In this document: positions 17,597 through 26,858 of the stretch, piece after piece
How positions within the stretch are numbered: the first letter of the stretch is position 1
Layout: each line of letters starts with the position of its first letter
Notes under the pieces: model-generated
The model's database searches: none
What the model was told of the DNA's origin: nothing
The model's input: only the letters and a program-made list of their open reading frames with translations
Origin: Paenibacillus sp. PCH8
GTDB taxonomy: Bacteria; Bacillota; Bacilli; Paenibacillales; Paenibacillaceae
NCBI RefSeq assembly: GCF_002968835.1
Contig: NZ_PKQK01000001.1
Span: 62,001 to 126,000 of the forward strand
DNA: 64,000 bases
Reading direction: 5' to 3'
Made by a program: the position numbers and the translations under genes

Positions 17597-18700
17597 CTAA
17601 TCCAGATAAGAACCTAATGCGCTGGAATCCGGTTTGTTTTTCTCCGGAATGGCAGCAGCCTTCGGCCCTTCCAGACCCAGTCGATCGCTCATTTTGGCGT
17701 TAAGTGTGGTCATCTTGTTGGTATAGTCATTACAGCTCTCGATGATCCGGCGATTCGATTGCTCGGACAGATCCAGCGCAGACATCAGATCACCCATCGC
17801 CTGATTGACCGCTTCAAGGGACATGGCCGGTTTGGACAACAGCTCATTCGTTTTCTCTGTCGTTGTCTTCAGCAATCTGGCGTTCTCCTTGAACTGATCT
17901 TCAATCGTCTTATTCGTAGCTTCTACAGCGGAAATGACCTTCTCCTGATCATTAAGAGCCATGGCAATCATGGCCGAAACGGTGATCAGATTCGCTGTTT
18001 TATCAATGGCGTTATTCACTGAATCAATCAGCTTGTCATTGTTATCATTAATGATGTCCGTAGCTGCGATCGCCTGATTGTACAGCATGATCATCTCTGT
18101 CATGGATTGGGTACGTGTAACCACTTTGCGCAACCCACGCTCCAGATGTGCTTTACGATTCTCGTTCTCAGGCTTGGCGATCTCGGTTTCAAACAATTCT
18201 TTCAGCTGGTTACCAAAGGTGATTTTGGTCTGCAGATTGTAGATCTCCTGAATGGAAGAACGTTTCAACTGACGCATATTCACGATGCTTTCTTCCAAGT
18301 TGTCCTTGCCGTCCCGCAATCCATTAATGATGGCATCAATGTTCGTTCGAACGGATTGATAACGATACACATAGTTTTTCAGCGGGCTTTTACGTAACAA
18401 TTTCCCGACAAAACTCACATTTTTACTTTGCTGCAGACTCTCACATTCATCACGAAGCTTCAGGATCATATTTGATACCTCGGCTCGATTCCCCGACATG
18501 AGTTCATTGACTGGACGATCAAGTAGCTTGAGGGTCTGTCCTGCTCTTTCCTGTGTTTTCACACCCAACTTGCCGATATCATCCATTAAGGTATCCAGGT
18601 GAGCCGGATCACTTTGGGACACTTTCTGAATAAGCTGCGTTGCTTCCTGGTTAATCCGTTGCTCATCTTCCTGCTTCAACTGAGCCCATTCCGTTGCCAT
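17597..18700 (-). CDS. telA: TelA/KlaA toxic-anion resistance family protein
   Basis: 367 residues, almost entirely helical and coiled-coil, with the TelA family phrases 'RHLER'-like 'KAHLERGLRKVVTRTQSM' and 'TNKTIEDQFKENARLLK' across residues 40-340. GGAGGG precedes the ATG. TelA proteins accompany XpaC and TerD/TerB proteins in stress operons and protect against tellurite, some antibiotics and envelope stress; the mechanism is not known. The gene lies directly after the broken xpaC-type gene (11-base gap). Confidence 0.88.
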   Translation of the reverse strand: MATEWAQLKQEDEQRINQEATQLIQKVSQSDPAHLDTLMDDIGKLGVKTQERAGQTLKLLDRPVNELMSGNRAEVSNMILKLRDECESLQQSKNVSFVGKLLRKSPLKNYVYRYQSVRTNIDAIINGLRDGKDNLEESIVNMRQLKRSSIQEIYNLQTKITFGNQLKELFETEIAKPENENRKAHLERGLRKVVTRTQSMTEMIMLYNQAIAATDIINDNNDKLIDSVNNAIDKTANLITVSAMIAMALNDQEKVISAVEATNKTIEDQFKENARLLKTTTEKTNELLSKPAMSLEAVNQAMGDLMSALDLSEQSNRRIIESCNDYTNKMTTLNAKMSDRLGLEGPKAAAIPEKNKPDSSALGSYLD

Positions 18701-18711
18701 GCCAATCCCTC

Positions 18712-19463
18712 CTATAATTCAGAGCTGTTATACCGTTGATGTATCAGTTCCGCTTTGTTCTGAAGTTCCATTAAGTCTTTATGTTCAATTGTTGATACAA
18801 TATCCGATATCTTGGAATCCACGTCTCTAAGGCCATTCAGAAGCATACGCCGATTATTGCGTTTGGCTTCTCCACTCAAACGTAGAAATGGATTAATGAA
18901 ACCGTTTAAGTCTTTCAGAATCAGTCTGCGCACCGTATGGTTGATATCTCCGTTGTTTAGCTCCTGAAGGGAAGGAATCACACGCTGCAAACGGGCGAAC
19001 AACGCCAGTGATTTCTCCACAATCTCATTATCCAGCTCATTCTTCTGACCTTCGGAGATGATCATATCCTCCAGAACTTCCAGGTATTCAATCACCGGAT
19101 CGAATACAGGATCTGGTTCAGTCCGGGATGGCTTCGCTGGTTCTGAGCCCGCATGTTGTGAGGGAGAATTACTCGAATGCGGCTGTACCGCAGAAGGTTC
19201 TATACCCCCTGTTGGCACAACGTTCGGCGCTTGTCCCCGTTCAAGCGGGATGGTTCATTTCCGATGTCTGTAATGGGTACAGGAGCTGATGGTGAACTCT
19301 CGACCTGTGTGCGTGGCGTGGAACGTGACGGAATCAGTCCACCCACTACCGTTGCCAGTGCCGGAATCGCCCACGTGATGACATCTGGTAAGAAGGGGCT
19401 CGAGATCGCCGCGAGACCATAACCGACCAGTGCGCCTATACCTATCTTCGTTTTCCGTAACAT
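18712..19463 (-). pseudogene. xpaC: XpaC-like protein, interrupted by a one-base frameshift
   Basis: The N-terminal part starts at ATG 19463 (AGGAGG 7 bases upstream) and has one membrane hairpin ('IGIGALVGYGLAAISSPFL') and a Pro/Ser linker, but runs into a stop at 19200. The second half continues in another frame to 18712, with the helical domain of the XpaC family ('VIEYLEVLEDMIISEGQKNE'). Adding one G to the GGGG run (complement of 19235-19238) joins the frames as 'SRLNGGQAPNVVPTGG' and gives 250 residues, a normal size. The break may be real or a run-length error. XpaC usually pairs with TelA, as here. Confidence 0.75.
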
Positions 19464-19500
19464 TACTTGTCCTCCTGCCTGTAACAACACATAAAGTGCA

Positions 19501-19706
19501 TATTCAAAAAGTCTGGTTTTCAGTACCGAGAAGATGGAATGAAGATAGAAATGGAGTAGCGGAACGTAGGAAAACTACGTGAGCAACCACAATGTTTCCG
19601 AAGAAAACTACTTCGTAAGCCTCCCGCTTATTTCGGCTGAATTTCATATTCGATGCTGATGATGCCGTAAGGCATTATTCGTAATCAAAAGTGGACTTTT
19701 TGAATA
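19501..19706. repeat. MITE-like structured repeat with 13-base terminal inverted repeats
   Basis: A 206-base element bounded by TATTCAAAAAGTC and its exact inverse GACTTTTTGAATA. Inside are three short hairpins: ACGTAG/CTACGT, CGAAG/CTTCG and ATGCC/AGGCAT. The phrase GAAAACTAC occurs twice. It has no coding capacity and fills the gap between the ATP-grasp gene and xpaC. The layout suggests a non-autonomous transposable repeat or an interspersed structured RNA element. Confidence 0.65.
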
Positions 19707-19768
19707 ACCTCTCATCCGTATTGTAAAAAAACCGTCCAGAAGGTGTCAATGTTGAAGGAACTTCTCAG

Positions 19769-20818
19769 CTAGAAGTGGTCTACTCCGCTTACCTTCTGAA
19801 CGTCGATTATAAATGGCTGTTCGATGTGACTTCCCAGAATGCCAAACTTCGGATGAAGGGGTCCAATATCATGCCCAAGCGCCGACTTGACTGCCAGATA
19901 AGGGAAGTTCACGCCGGACAGACAAGACATATGCAACCCACCCGACATTCGCGGATTGATCTCAAGCAGCTTAGGTGTATCCTTGCGATATTTCATCTGA
20001 ATATTAAAATTATAAGGAATCCGATATACTTCTGCCACATTACGGGCAATCGCCAGCAGTTCCTCGTTTTCTTCAAGCAAACGCAAGCGTCCTCTTTCTT
20101 TTCTACGCGGGATCGCCGTTATGAGTTTCCCATTGCGGTCTGAAAGACAATCAATACTGTATTCATATCCTTCCAGCACCTCCATCACCATGACATTGGG
20201 AAAGGACGGAGCCGAAGAGAATGCACGCAGGGCATCTTCATACGAGATCGAGTTCAAGGCATATCCGAATAACTCTTGCAATGGATCACCTTCATTATTA
20301 ATCACCCGGAATCCCATGCCGCCCTCACCATTACAGGGTTTGAAGCATACATCATGTCCACGCGCACGTAGCGCCTCATAAGCTTGCTGGAATTGTGAAG
20401 CATTACTGACCGTGAAATAATCCGGAATCTCCATAATGCCCTTCTCACGCACCGATTCATAGAAGCGGTCTTTCTCCATCAATTGTTCCAGCAATTCCGT
20501 ATCCGAACATACGATAACCCGCGTACCGATCTCTTCGAACAAGGATACATGTCTGCTGATATCCAGCATGTTCCACCGTGGAATAAAGACATCAATCTGG
20601 TGACGTCGGCAAAAGTCGAGGCAAAAATCAACATATTCCTGTCCCGTCACACGCGGTTCAACTTCTGCAACATCACAACCCTGTAATGCCATATGTCCCG
20701 GATCGGGATGTGTGCCGTAGATTTCAAATTCCAACCCATCCTCATTGTCTCGAATCGCATTCATATAATGATACGTTACAGAGAACCAACGGTTGAAGTA
20801 AATCTTCATTTTTTTCAT
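19769..20818 (-). CDS. ATP-grasp ligase of the Ter biosynthetic module
   Basis: 349 residues with an ATP-grasp fold: 'VCFKPCNGEGGMGFRVI' (ATP-binding loop, about 172-190) and 'PKLLEINPRMSGGLHMSCLS' (metal site, about 290-310). ATP-grasp enzymes join a carboxylate to an amine, thiol or similar group through an acyl phosphate. In Ter loci this enzyme is thought to act with the aldolase, phosphoribosyltransferase and HAD enzymes on a nucleoside-like compound. The ATG follows directly on the HAD gene stop, with GGGAG 9 bases upstream. Confidence 0.82.
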   Translation of the reverse strand: MKKMKIYFNRWFSVTYHYMNAIRDNEDGLEFEIYGTHPDPGHMALQGCDVAEVEPRVTGQEYVDFCLDFCRRHQIDVFIPRWNMLDISRHVSLFEEIGTRVIVCSDTELLEQLMEKDRFYESVREKGIMEIPDYFTVSNASQFQQAYEALRARGHDVCFKPCNGEGGMGFRVINNEGDPLQELFGYALNSISYEDALRAFSSAPSFPNVMVMEVLEGYEYSIDCLSDRNGKLITAIPRRKERGRLRLLEENEELLAIARNVAEVYRIPYNFNIQMKYRKDTPKLLEINPRMSGGLHMSCLSGVNFPYLAVKSALGHDIGPLHPKFGILGSHIEQPFIIDVQKVSGVDHF

Positions 20819-21670
20819 TTATACGGTCTCCCTTATCACGGCATGGTTGATCTGGATCTGTTGATCGTTATGAATACGGTGGACGTAATCGAGAATCTCA
20901 TCTGCTGCAAAAGCACCAAATTGTTCCGTAAATTGATACGGTACCAGCTCAGGTACACGCTGTCTCTCCACATGCAGCTCTCCGTGAGATGGAGCAATGG
21001 CATGCTGCGCAAAGTCTAGCAAACAGCGATCCAGCAAAGAGTCACCCGAAGCAATCACGGGCACATCGCCGATGCGTTGCCTAATATGCTCCACTGCATC
21101 TCTTTTGTTTACGGCCGAAGGCACCAGATAGAGCTTGCGACCCTGAATTGAACTCTCCCATCCAAACGTCTCTAACACCCGAATCTTGTCCGCAATGCGT
21201 TCCATTGGAAGCTTGTCACGTTCAATCAGCAATGCATAGAACAGCTCATCACACAATCGCTGATTAATCACCCATTCCGGGCTCAGTACGTCATCAAATA
21301 AATCCAGGACCTCTTCGGGAGTGGCTGCCTGCCGACGAAGTAAAGAACGAATATGCAGATTCCATTCTTCATCCACCTGCCCATCTACAATGATGTTACC
21401 GCCATTGCTCGTCACCGCATATTTCGGGATACATTCGGTCTGAAAAATATGAATGCGCCGGTACTGCTCCACGGTACGTGTCGTCACAGGCATAAATACA
21501 ATGTCTTGTGGCAAAGATTGCAACCGCTCCAGTGCATAGGCTGACATAAAAGCGGACAACTTGCCGTTAATCCACTCTGCGGGAACAAGTCCCGGTGTAT
21601 CTTCGGGAATACGGAGCGCGCGACGGGAGTACACCAGCGTCTGGTCCAGATCACTTGCGTAGATCATCAT
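20819..21670 (-). CDS. HAD-superfamily phosphatase of the Ter module
   Basis: 283 residues with HAD motif I 'YASDLDQTLVYS' (nucleophile Asp), a Thr/Ser motif II region ('FMPVTTRTVEQY'), Lys in 'NKRDAVEHI' and motif IV 'ASGDSLLDRCLL'. It should hydrolyse a phosphate ester, probably a step in making or recycling the Ter metabolite. The start at 21670 overlaps the StiP stop (ATGATG/TGA) and is preceded by GGAGG; earlier in-frame starts lie inside the preceding gene. Confidence 0.82.
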   Translation of the reverse strand: MMIYASDLDQTLVYSRRALRIPEDTPGLVPAEWINGKLSAFMSAYALERLQSLPQDIVFMPVTTRTVEQYRRIHIFQTECIPKYAVTSNGGNIIVDGQVDEEWNLHIRSLLRRQAATPEEVLDLFDDVLSPEWVINQRLCDELFYALLIERDKLPMERIADKIRVLETFGWESSIQGRKLYLVPSAVNKRDAVEHIRQRIGDVPVIASGDSLLDRCLLDFAQHAIAPSHGELHVERQRVPELVPYQFTEQFGAFAADEILDYVHRIHNDQQIQINHAVIRETV

Positions 21671-22818
21671 TCTCCTCCACCTCCCAGGGATTGAATAATG
21701 CCGCAACAGGAATAGGATAGTCCCGGATATACCTCAACCGGAACACCTCTGTCTCTGGCGAGCATCATGATATGTTGCAGGTCGGGATTCTCCAGTCGAT
21801 CAACGAAAATCTTCCAAGGAACCCGGCGTAATAAAACGCGTGTCGTTTCTCCAATGCCGGGTTTGATCAGATTGATGTTGGCAATGCCAAAGGATTGCTG
21901 GATGGACTCAATATCCTGCCAGCCTTTCCAGGTGATCTCAGGTATTATCCCAGAAGCGATCTCTGTATGAATCTCGGCTTGTTCCATAACCTGTGGAAAA
22001 TACTGAGCGATGGTATCTACGTATGGGTTAGACACATCGTCAGAGGACCATTCACGATACCATTTGGCCCCGTGAAAATCAGCCGGGCCGATCAGATCAT
22101 CCCGGAGTACCGTTCGGCTCACGAGTCCCGAGACCGTGGAATTCAGACAAGCGCTAGGAATAAGATAATCTTCCCTCGTTCCAAAGGTTCCTGAACATTG
22201 CCCTGGATCAGCCAACACGGCAAGATCATCATCCAGACTTACGCCATACGCCTGTTCCATGTGGTCACAGGATGCCTTCAGCACTTTGCGAATGGCCCCT
22301 TTCCCCGTCCAACCGTCTACAAATTGAATGGCCGGTTCCAGTCCATGCTGCTGTAAAATATATAATAGTGCATTCTCATCCATACCCTTGCCACGAATAA
22401 TCGAGATGCTATAGTGCGGAATCGTCACCTTGTATTTCAATTCAATATAACGCTTGATCAGGATACCAACAGGGGTGCCCGCCCGAGCCAGAGATACCAG
22501 CACAAGATTAAGTCCCCTGCGCTCTATGATCTTCTCAGCTACAATGGCAGTATGAAGTGCAATTCTTGCGGCGGATTGTTCCAGCGACTTGTGAAACAGC
22601 TTGATGTATTCTGAAGTGGGCTGATATTCCACAGGTAACATCTCCGAATAATGAACCCCGGATTGGATCGCCTGCTCCCGTTCGCCCGTTCCCTTTTCCA
22701 GATCCACATGGCTGATGTTCTTTAGTAGAAAAATAACGTCCGATGCAGCATAACTACCGATCGGTTCGGGAGACTGAATCTCATATTGTTTAATTCGATC
22801 CATTACACTCAGGCTCAT
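21667..22818 (-). CDS. StiP-family protein with C-terminal PELOTA domain
   Basis: About 383 residues from the ATG at 22818, which overlaps the previous stop as ATGA. The main domain ('GVHYSEMLPVEYQPTSEYI', 'FVDGWTGKGAIRKVL', 'DPGQCSGTFGTREDYLIP') matches the StiP family, proposed to be a cysteine protease or amidase-like enzyme of Ter operons. The last 65 residues ('RRVPWKIFVDRLENPDLQHI', 'GVPVEVYPGLSYSCCGI') fit a PELOTA-type RNA-binding domain. Its chemical role is not established. Confidence 0.8.
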   Translation of the reverse strand: MSLSVMDRIKQYEIQSPEPIGSYAASDVIFLLKNISHVDLEKGTGEREQAIQSGVHYSEMLPVEYQPTSEYIKLFHKSLEQSAARIALHTAIVAEKIIERRGLNLVLVSLARAGTPVGILIKRYIELKYKVTIPHYSISIIRGKGMDENALLYILQQHGLEPAIQFVDGWTGKGAIRKVLKASCDHMEQAYGVSLDDDLAVLADPGQCSGTFGTREDYLIPSACLNSTVSGLVSRTVLRDDLIGPADFHGAKWYREWSSDDVSNPYVDTIAQYFPQVMEQAEIHTEIASGIIPEITWKGWQDIESIQQSFGIANINLIKPGIGETTRVLLRRVPWKIFVDRLENPDLQHIMMLARDRGVPVEVYPGLSYSCCGIIQSLGGGGE

Positions 22819-24248
22819 TGCTCGTCGTCTCCTGTCTTCTCTGGCAAGCCGCAATATACAATATGAATGTGTCCGCATCCCAACTGTTCCAGTACCTTCA
22901 CCATCGGTTCCATTCGCTCTTCGGACATCTGTCTCTCCAGCAGTACAAAAATCTCGTCATATTGTCCTGGCGCAATATTATAGATAAAGTTACGAACGGA
23001 TGCATCTTCTGGGGAGGCATATCCAGAACCACTACGAACAGCATATCCTGGAGCAGGATGTGTATGGATTGGACTGCGGGTAGTGGATTGATACAACACG
23101 CCTTCTCCCATCTCGGCAGCAATACACATCGGAATGTACATGAACTCCCCTGTTCCCATCACCAACGTCCGTTCTCCGGTACGCTGCGACTGCAAGCGCT
23201 TTGCGATCCGACTAATCTCTTCACGCAACACGACATTATGCCGGGACTGCATACCGAACCTGCCTGTATGTTGAACGTAGCTCGCTGTGCTACGCTTACC
23301 CTCACCATCCTCCGAAGTGGCATACAGCTGTTGGAAGGCATCAGCCACGTTTGATGTCTTAACTGTAACAGGGTACAGGGACGGCTCACCAGCTTGCTCT
23401 GTTGGTTCCAGCTGTGGAGTACCCACTACTTCAATACGGCCTTTCAACAGGCTTAGAGGTGTAATGATAATCCCCAGCTCGACTTCCAATTCGGCAAATC
23501 GAAGCTCGTCCGCTTCCGTACGCCAGTCCAGCAGTGAAGCAATAACATATTGCTTCCGAGGATATTGGGCCTGAATATCCCGAATGATATTCAACGTCGT
23601 TTTGCCCGTCGTAATCTCGTCGTCCACAAGAACAATCGGACCCTCTCCTGCAAAAGCTTCATGATCCAACGCATAACAACGGTGAGCCATCGCGTGGGAA
23701 TGTTCTTCTTCAAATTGAATATCCGGGTTCATTGCTGGAACATATTCGCGAGTGGTGTGAATATAGGAAGCATAATCAGCAAACATCTCGTACATGCTGT
23801 GGCCCAGTGCTGTGGCTGTCTCGGCAAAACCAACAAAACGAATCGTTTCCGGTAAACTCAACTTTTCTTGCAACAACAAGTTGTGCACTTGTCGGGCTTG
23901 CTTGGGGTCAATCAACCCTTCGACCATTTCACGTTTCCACTCGGTGATCTGATCTTTCGTCTCTTCCGTCTTCTCAGTCAGGTGCTCATATAGCAGAACA
24001 GCCAATGCCGCGCCGCTCAGAAGCGAGGTATACGGGTTAACCGGGATATGCTTGCCCAGCAGTCTGCTTACAAATAGAAAAGAACGTTTCTTATTGATTC
24101 GTGCAGCCATTGAAAATAATGATTCCAGTGGCAGTTGCATCGGGTTATGTGTGACCTGAACATGCAGACTGAATTGATCAAGAATTGGGAACGTAGTTGT
24201 CTTGTTGTTCGTGCTTGGGCAAGAGCCCGACAAAATGCTGCTGTTCAT
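22815..24248 (-). CDS. Phosphoribosyltransferase-TRSP protein of the Ter module
   Basis: About 477 residues. The N-terminal two thirds is a PRTase with the PRPP loop 'GPIVLVDDEITTGKTTLNII' (about 205-225). The C-terminal TRSP domain carries its name motif in 'STTRSPIHTHP' and 'GTGEFMYIPMCIAAEMG'. It should transfer ribose-phosphate to or from a base, in keeping with a nucleoside-like product. The start at 24248 has GGGGTG just upstream and overlaps the aldolase C-terminus by about 71 bases in another frame. Confidence 0.82.
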   Translation of the reverse strand: MNSSILSGSCPSTNNKTTTFPILDQFSLHVQVTHNPMQLPLESLFSMAARINKKRSFLFVSRLLGKHIPVNPYTSLLSGAALAVLLYEHLTEKTEETKDQITEWKREMVEGLIDPKQARQVHNLLLQEKLSLPETIRFVGFAETATALGHSMYEMFADYASYIHTTREYVPAMNPDIQFEEEHSHAMAHRCYALDHEAFAGEGPIVLVDDEITTGKTTLNIIRDIQAQYPRKQYVIASLLDWRTEADELRFAELEVELGIIITPLSLLKGRIEVVGTPQLEPTEQAGEPSLYPVTVKTSNVADAFQQLYATSEDGEGKRSTASYVQHTGRFGMQSRHNVVLREEISRIAKRLQSQRTGERTLVMGTGEFMYIPMCIAAEMGEGVLYQSTTRSPIHTHPAPGYAVRSGSGYASPEDASVRNFIYNIAPGQYDEIFVLLERQMSEERMEPMVKVLEQLGCGHIHIVYCGLPEKTGDDEQ

Positions 24249-25440
24249 GTAACACCCCATATATTTGTGATCGGATTAGAATTCGATTCGCCCAGCTCAA
24301 GTGTGGTTTAATCTCATTCATTTTGTTATAGTAATTACTTTTGAATACACCCAAGCTACCGTCATTACGGGCGATGATGTCTTGGGCATCGGAATATTCC
24401 TCATGTGTAACAACGTACATCGCTTGGACGGGCTTAATATGAGAAGGATGAATGATCGTTTTGCCGACAATTCCATTTTCCTTGTCCATCATGACTTCAC
24501 GCATCAATCCATCCATTGTGTTCGTAATATATTTCATTCTCAGATGCAGCCCTGATTTGCCGAGGGTTTCTTCGAATGGGGTCTGTCGTAATTGAGGCTT
24601 GAACACACGCTCCCGCTGACTGAAATATTCCCAGACGGGACCCGAGATCACGTAAGGCTTATCCATACGACCAAACAGATTGATAATATCCGAGATACAG
24701 TCACGGATCGTGGCGATATCGTAGATGGTCAATTCCGGGCTTCGGCGTAGTCCAAACAGGCTGGAGAAATCGGTCGCACCAATGCGTACATTGAGCACAT
24801 ACTCATTGTTTTCATCGAGGATTTTCCGAAGGTCCAGCAGGGTCTCCCAGCGTGTTTCCCGATAGATTATCGAAGCGGTCTCCAATATGGGCATGCCATA
24901 TAGAACGGGAACATGATCCGGTTTCCGTTGATTATACTTGCGAATCTGGTCGAAGTAGGCTCGTCCATTACCCACACAAAACTTGGGCAAAGCTACGCCT
25001 GTCAGCATGGATACCAGTTCTCCTAACACATCAATCAGACGTTCCAACTGCTGTGGTGAACGTACACGAGCAAACAGAAGAGGCATTCGATCCTGAGTCA
25101 GCATGCCTGTCTCCATATAAGTCATCAGTTGAGTTAAGTGCTGTACCAGACACTGTTCAGCAAACTCCACTTGATCGTCACCTACAGCGTCCTCCAGGTC
25201 AATAATAATGGTCGTCAGACCTTCATGCTTACCATTTATGATGTCGTCCGCGATATGGGTGCGCGTCGCGGGCATATATAATGCAGCCCCAACAGCATAT
25301 GCCAGTAAATCTTTGGAAGTCCGGTGATTGAACGAGACGGGTGAAGAGAAAAATAAAGTATCTTCTTCTTCCAGACTCAAAAAATTAAAATATTTCAGGA
25401 TTGTCTCCTCCTCGTACCTTTGGCAATAGCCAATCTGCAT
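24178..25440 (-). CDS. HpcH/HpaI (CitE-like) aldolase of the Ter module
   Basis: TIM-barrel C-C lyase related to citrate lyase beta: 'TTIIIDLEDAVGDDQ' (metal-binding Glu/Asp), 'VRSPQQLERL', 'YGMPILETASIIY' and 'RIGATDFSSLFGLRRS'. It probably forms or splits a C-C bond in the Ter metabolite pathway. The start is uncertain. ATG 25440 has no good ribosome site. Relatives begin near 'KYFNFLSLEEE', where a strong AGGAGGAG lies 6 bases before a CTG at 25398. An ATG at 25533 would add an unusual N-terminus. Confidence 0.82.
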   Translation of the reverse strand: MQIGYCQRYEEETILKYFNFLSLEEEDTLFFSSPVSFNHRTSKDLLAYAVGAALYMPATRTHIADDIINGKHEGLTTIIIDLEDAVGDDQVEFAEQCLVQHLTQLMTYMETGMLTQDRMPLLFARVRSPQQLERLIDVLGELVSMLTGVALPKFCVGNGRAYFDQIRKYNQRKPDHVPVLYGMPILETASIIYRETRWETLLDLRKILDENNEYVLNVRIGATDFSSLFGLRRSPELTIYDIATIRDCISDIINLFGRMDKPYVISGPVWEYFSQRERVFKPQLRQTPFEETLGKSGLHLRMKYITNTMDGLMREVMMDKENGIVGKTIIHPSHIKPVQAMYVVTHEEYSDAQDIIARNDGSLGVFKSNYYNKMNEIKPHLSWANRILIRSQIYGVLHEQQHFVGLLPKHEQQDNYVPNS

Positions 25441-25471
25441 TCGTTGATTTAAGCTGTCGGGGTATACAAAC

Positions 25472-25498
25472 CAATCCCTCCTTGAGCTGGAGGGATTG
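25472..25498 (-). promoter_or_regulatory. Hairpin masking a Shine-Dalgarno-like sequence before the aldolase
   Basis: CAATCCCTCC and GGAGGGATTG form a perfect 10-base stem with a 7-base loop in the minus-strand transcript, between the terA-type gene and the aldolase. The GGAGGG arm is a ribosome-site mimic locked in the stem. No T-run follows, so it is more likely an mRNA processing or translation-control element than a terminator. Confidence 0.45.
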
Positions 25499-25585
25499 AT
25501 GGATATGAGGAAGCCGAATGAACTGGCCGTCATTGGGGTCGGGTCGACCTATCTACTTCTGATAGATTCATGACTAACACAACGA

Positions 25586-26833
25586 TTATTTTCTTCCCGC
25601 AACCCATTGCATTCCCCAATGATGAGCATCATCTAACGCTTGATGCCCATTGTAGAACTGCACAATTCGTTCAATGCTGAATGTCTCATTGTTCACATTA
25701 CGTAACATGGCAATACCACACATACCTAGTGGACTCCCGTATTCATTCATTCGGACAATGATATCCGGGCCATCCTTCTGCTGGATGGTTACCACCCCAT
25801 CCACTTGAGACCAGTTCGCTACGCCACCATATATATAGGTAAATACCAAGATGCGTTCAATCTCCGCGATCCGGGCACCATTAATTCGAAGATTCTCTCC
25901 AGTCTTCACTGAGCCTGTTCGATCATCACCATCCAAGGCAATATAAGGGTAACCGTTCAGTGAACCAAATCTTTTGCCTAATGCCTGAATCACATCCCGT
26001 GTACCATCCTTCATCTCGAACAGACAGCCCAAGTCCAGGTCCACACTCTTGTTGCGACCGAATAATCCTTTGCTACCCTGTTGATTCCAGTTCAGGTTAA
26101 TCAGGATTTCACCAAGTCCACCCGCATTTTTCTTGAGGTTAATGGTGTCACCTTTCTTCTTCAATTCAATTTTGCTGAAATTGATCGAATGAACAGGTGC
26201 AGGAGTCGGCTCAGGAACCGGGGACGGTGGGGTAGGTGCAGCTGTCGGGAGAACGGTTGAGGTTGGCGCGGGATCTGATCCACCATCCACATCCACACCA
26301 AAATTGGCACATAGTGCATTCAAGCCGCCTGCAAAACCGGACCCTACTGCACTGAATTTCCATTCGCCGTTATGTCGATACAGTTCACCAATAACAATCG
26401 CAGTCTCCACCGTAAAATCACTTCCCAGATCATATCTCATCACTTCCTGACCTGTGGCTGTATTGGCAAACCGTATAAAACCATGCTGAACCTGTCCAAA
26501 ATGATGTCGTCGTACTTCACCGTCATGGATCGTCAGGCTGAACGCGATTTTCTCAATTCGGGCAGGAATTTTACCAAAATCGATGGCGAACTGTTTCTTC
26601 TCGCCTCCTACCTGTCCACCATCCATATACGTTATGAACGAGGTAGAGGGCTGGTTATAGAAGATAAAATCCTCATCTCCAGCCACTTTGTTGTTTGAAC
26701 CCAGAAGGAATGCCGATGTGTCCAGTTCCACACCCGAAGCTGTCTCCCAACCAATACCTACCGTAAGACGGGACAAGCCCGGATTGGTTTTGGTCAGATC
26801 AATCTTCTGGCCTTTCACGACAGAAACCGCCAT
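25586..26833 (-). CDS. TerA-type protein, two TerD-like domains
   Basis: 415 residues: an N-terminal TerD domain (1-190, '[19 protein letters not shown]'), a Pro/Ala/Thr linker (about 192-220) and a diverged C-terminal domain (225-410). The second domain keeps an acidic loop ('DLDLGCLF', 'LDGDDRTG'). In the first domain the acidic calcium loops are degraded ('VELDTSAFL' and 'YMDGGQVGGEKKQ' where paralogues have GDNRTG.GDGDDEQ), so it may not bind calcium. AAAGGTGA lies before the ATG. Ter proteins bind calcium and gather at the inner membrane face in stress complexes. Confidence 0.85.
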   Translation of the reverse strand: MAVSVVKGQKIDLTKTNPGLSRLTVGIGWETASGVELDTSAFLLGSNNKVAGDEDFIFYNQPSTSFITYMDGGQVGGEKKQFAIDFGKIPARIEKIAFSLTIHDGEVRRHHFGQVQHGFIRFANTATGQEVMRYDLGSDFTVETAIVIGELYRHNGEWKFSAVGSGFAGGLNALCANFGVDVDGGSDPAPTSTVLPTAAPTPPSPVPEPTPAPVHSINFSKIELKKKGDTINLKKNAGGLGEILINLNWNQQGSKGLFGRNKSVDLDLGCLFEMKDGTRDVIQALGKRFGSLNGYPYIALDGDDRTGSVKTGENLRINGARIAEIERILVFTYIYGGVANWSQVDGVVTIQQKDGPDIIVRMNEYGSPLGMCGIAMLRNVNNETFSIERIVQFYNGHQALDDAHHWGMQWVAGRK

Positions 26834-26858
26834 AGCAGATTCACCTTTCTATGCCAAG

